Shown here: in pieces, positions 63,931 to 64,000 of the stretch
How the letters are laid out: each line of letters opens with the position of its first letter
Numbering within the stretch: the first letter of the stretch is position 1
Assembly (NCBI RefSeq): GCF_001952935.1
Contig: NZ_CP018319.1
Span: 3,740,001-3,804,000, forward strand
Length of the DNA stretch: 64,000 nucleotides
Reading direction: 5' to 3'
Source of the DNA: Pseudomonas frederiksbergensis
GTDB lineage: Bacteria; Pseudomonadota; Gammaproteobacteria; Pseudomonadales; Pseudomonadaceae
Position numbers and translations under genes: made by a program
Notes under the pieces: model-generated
What the model was told of the DNA's origin: nothing
Databases searched by the model: none
Seen by the model: only the letters and a program-made list of their open reading frames with translations

Positions 63931-64000
63931 ATGGGGCAGGCAAGTAGTCAGGCGGCGGGCGCTGAGCATTCGGCGGCAAAACCGATCGGCATGCTGGTCG
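63931..64000 (+). CDS. kup: Potassium uptake protein Kup, first codons only
   Basis: The ATG at 63931 follows a GGAG ribosome site nine bases upstream. Twenty-three codons are visible: MGQASSQAAGAEHSAAKPIG followed by MLV, where the window ends. This matches the conserved start of Pseudomonas Kup/TrkD potassium:proton symporters, which lie next to rimO in the genus. The body of the protein is outside the window, so the identification rests on the N-terminus and synteny. Confidence 0.7.
   Translation, partial: MGQASSQAAGAEHSAAKPIGMLV

Overview
The window is a chromosomal segment of a Pseudomonas species, most likely of the P. fluorescens group. The grounds are gene order (glnD-map-rpsB-tsf-pyrH-frr-uppS-cdsA-dxr-rseP-bamA-skp-lpxD-fabZ-lpxA-lpxB-rnhB-dnaE-accA-tilS-pyrG-kdsA-eno-ftsB-ispD, then adhC-fghA-ispF-truD-surE-pcm-nlpD-rpoS-rsmZ-fdxA-mutS), a 344-residue Pseudomonas-type DapD, a GacA-box/rsmZ pair next to rpoS, divergent finR-fpr, and many Pseudomonas-type REP doublets. 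Species assignment is inference; no rRNA or tRNA gene was recognised.

Region 1 (1-8475) lies mostly on the minus strand. It holds a cysteine desulfurase cut by the window edge, lysine/diaminopimelate genes (dapD, dapC) around an ArsC-like protein, an isolated astacin-like zinc metallopeptidase that looks like an accessory gene, then glnD (nitrogen signalling) and map. Region 2 (8849-34979) is a long plus-strand block of core genes: translation (rpsB, tsf, frr), nucleotides (pyrH, pyrG), isoprenoids and envelope lipids (dxr, uppS, cdsA, ispD), outer-membrane assembly (rseP, bamA, skp), lipid A and fatty acids (lpxD-fabZ-lpxA-lpxB, accA, kdsA), replication (dnaE, rnhB), tilS, eno and ftsB. Region 3 (35128-38098) is a LysR regulator divergent from the glutathione-dependent formaldehyde detoxification pair. 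Region 4 (38142-46794) runs ispF-truD-surE-pcm-nlpD-rpoS, with a PsrA-type box inside nlpD, then the Gac/Rsm small RNA gene rsmZ, fdxA and mutS.

Region 5 (46795-49906) is the accessory highlight. The mutS-cinA interval is a known site of R-tailocin (phage-tail bacteriocin) clusters in P. fluorescens relatives. Here it keeps an intact PrtR-like repressor, an operator-studded promoter, a holin, a GH19 endolysin and a shortened spanin-like frame, but no tail, sheath, baseplate or fibre gene. A 29-codon scar ORF lies exactly where the structural genes would be expected. A 229-bp MITE-like element with 19-bp terminal inverted repeats and a 10-bp target duplication sits inside the loop of a terminator in the leader. 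The locus is therefore either a relic or a cargo-free, repressor-controlled lysis module.

Region 6 (49907-64000) holds cinA-recA-recX with a LexA box, a LOG-family protein, a DTW-domain tRNA modifier, erdR, dgkA, divergent finR/fpr, trmO, rhlG, a DUF1456 protein, a pseudouridine synthase, a GNAT acetyltransferase, rimO, and the first codons of a kup potassium transporter at the right edge.
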